Assembly (NCBI GenBank): GCA_026261815.1
Contig: JAMPIT010000258.1
Span: 17,316,501-17,380,500, forward strand
DNA length: 64,000 nt
Direction: 5' to 3'
Source: Monarcha castaneiventris obscurior
Lineage: Eukaryota > Chordata > Aves > Passeriformes > Monarchidae
Below the pieces are notes generated by a model. It saw only the letters and a list, made by a program, of their open reading frames with translations, had not been told where the DNA came from and did no database searches. The position numbers and the translations under genes were made by a program. Shown one piece after another: positions 62,561 to 64,000 of this stretch; position 1 is the first letter of the stretch, and the number at the start of each line of letters is the position of its first letter.

Positions 62561-64000
62561 GCGCAGGAGGAACTGCTGTACGCCCAACAAGCTGCAAAAG
62601 CGAGGAAAAGTCCAAATTCAGGCCACGTGGTATTTAGCAAACAGGATTTGCTTTTAAGTGATCTGGCCAACAAGAAACACAAACACCGTGGCCAAGCGCA
62701 GAATAAATTTCTCATGCTCATCCTCCCACGCTTTGTATTCCTGGATCCAGTCTATCACTCATTGAACAGCTTCCAGTGTTGTTATGAGTGAGTAACACGT
62801 GCGTGCACACACTTTCTACTAAGCCCGCTTTTATTCCTGGATGAGCTCTGTTGGCTACTTAATGAAAATGAGAGCAGTAACAAAATTAATATATAACCTC
62901 AGACTATATCCCCAGGATGGGAGTGGATTCAGCTACCCAGACATAATTTACCTTCTGAATTTAGTTGCATGTGCAGATATATGCACCTTTGTCTGGTTAA
63001 GAGGAAAGAGAAGTTGGAAAGGCAGAAATTTGCATCATCATACAGAAACTCGGTTCCCAGCAACACCACGACCTTTAGACCTGAGTACAGACTTCTGTTA
63101 CATCATCTCACAGTGACTGATGGCAGCAGTAGTTTTTCCATCTTCTAGAGGCAGGACTACAAATCCACACTTTATTTCTTGCTATTAAAAGGCCATTTAA
63201 ATTCAGCAATCTTAGATCCAATGTCCAAGCTCACGAATGGGATTTACTTTCAGTAACATATCAAAGCCCTCATCGTCTAATTCCTAGCCCAGTTCCTCAG
63301 TGCTAGCAGTTTCAGGCTTTACTTCTTGAGTTTCCCCATCCTTGCTCCAGCCTCCTTCCCCAGCCACTCCCATGCAGGATTTTGTGTTACAGCACCAATC
63401 TTCTCCTTGGTTCATCCTTCCTCTCTATATTTACCATTATTTATTCTACTGGAAGAATTTTATTCGATTTCTTTTGAAATTTTTAAAGCCTGAAACTAAA
63501 CAACTAAACTAAAACAAGTTGTGACATTTCTTATCTCTAGTGTCAATGTTAAGCACTGTTCAGTAAGTTTTCTTCATCTTGAAAAATTATAAATAAAATG
63601 TGATGTAAATTTTGAAATAAATTAGTGTTATAAATTCTTCAAGTCTTCTAAGCATGGGGGGAAAAAAGAAAAAAAGAAAACAATACTCTGAGCTTCAAAA
63701 GGATTTTGATCATTCAGGTAATCGACCCTGCAAATGTCAAAATCAGGCCAAAGTAAACAATTGTAAACTAATTTAATGTGAAAGCAAGGAAGTATGGTAG
63801 GGAATGCAGGTTAAATAGTACAATCAACAATCACATCATCAAAAAGAAAGGTTTATTGGGGGGAGAAGTCATTGAAACCATTAGATAAGTGTTCAATTGC
63901 AATAAAAAAGATAAACAAGAAATTCCACCTATATTTATCAATAGATAGAGTACAAAGCAATGGATACTATTTGGTTAGCCAAACCTTTGTTCAAAAGAAA
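62561..64000. other. Upstream intergenic region, nothing recognised
   Basis: Beyond the CpG island the sequence returns to AT-rich. The plus-strand frame 62841-63116 shows no recognised domain. In mammals ABCD3 lies further in this direction, transcribed away; none of its exons is visible in this window. Confidence 0.55.

Noticed and set aside
61842..62791. Long open frames on both strands of the CpG island (up to 233 residues)
   Set aside because: High GC lowers stop-codon frequency; the residues are proline/arginine/alanine-rich in overlapping frames, typical of spurious frames in CpG islands.
1..64000. CRISPR arrays, prokaryotic operons, tRNA or rRNA genes
   Set aside because: No spaced repeat arrays, no ribosome-binding-site/ORF organisation, and no tRNA-like folding seen on reading; the window is vertebrate nuclear DNA.

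Overview
This is a stretch of vertebrate, almost certainly avian, nuclear DNA. It is AT-rich and intron-dominated. It carries a decayed CR1 retrotransposon with the bird-type 3' end (ATTCTATG), a second CR1 tail fragment, and LTR pieces. No bacterial, phage or CRISPR-like organisation is present.

The window is dominated by one protein-coding gene on the minus strand, which I identify as ARHGAP29 (PARG1), a RhoA-directed GTPase-activating protein. I reconstructed it exon by exon from splice sites and reading phase. Exon 1 is a non-coding CpG-island exon near 62.25-62.34 kb, and there are 22 coding exons between 59,430 (start codon) and 11,047 (stop codon). Every junction keeps phase. The joined coding sequence is 3,981 nt (1,326 residues), a little longer than my recollection of the human protein (about 1,261). 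Domain order is: serine-rich N-terminus and conserved helical region (1-190), F-BAR with coiled coil (about 190-460), serine-rich linker (about 515-670), C1 zinc finger (676-720), RhoGAP (about 725-930, arginine finger R770), and a disordered C-terminal tail ending in a PDZ-binding -HFV.

Layout: 1-3.95 kb, intergenic with nothing recognised; 3.96-5.24 kb, CR1 copy with a deleted reverse-transcriptase core; 5.24-8.4 kb, unrecognised intergenic; 8.44-8.99 kb, an isolated GC/CpG-rich block; about 9.2-11.05 kb, ARHGAP29 3' UTR with alternative poly(A) signals; 11.05-25.1 kb, compact exons 23 to 6; 28.95-29.48 kb, exons 5 and 4; 37.75 kb, exon 3; a 21-kb intron 2 (37.9-59.2 kb); exon 2 at 59.2-59.5 kb; CpG-island promoter with exon 1 at 61.8-62.56 kb; then upstream intergenic sequence to 64 kb. 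In mammals the neighbours are ABCA4 and ABCD3; I see no exon of either here.

The most notable points are a probable GC-AG intron (intron 8), a tandem NAGNAG acceptor at exon 15, a predicted 40-codon upstream ORF spanning exons 1-2, two LTR fragments in the same sense as the gene inside introns 3 and 2, an orphan GC-rich block just beyond the gene's 3' end, and two clean short palindromes in intron 2. I found nothing that looks like a previously undescribed system. This is an ordinary developmental signalling gene with interesting processing details.
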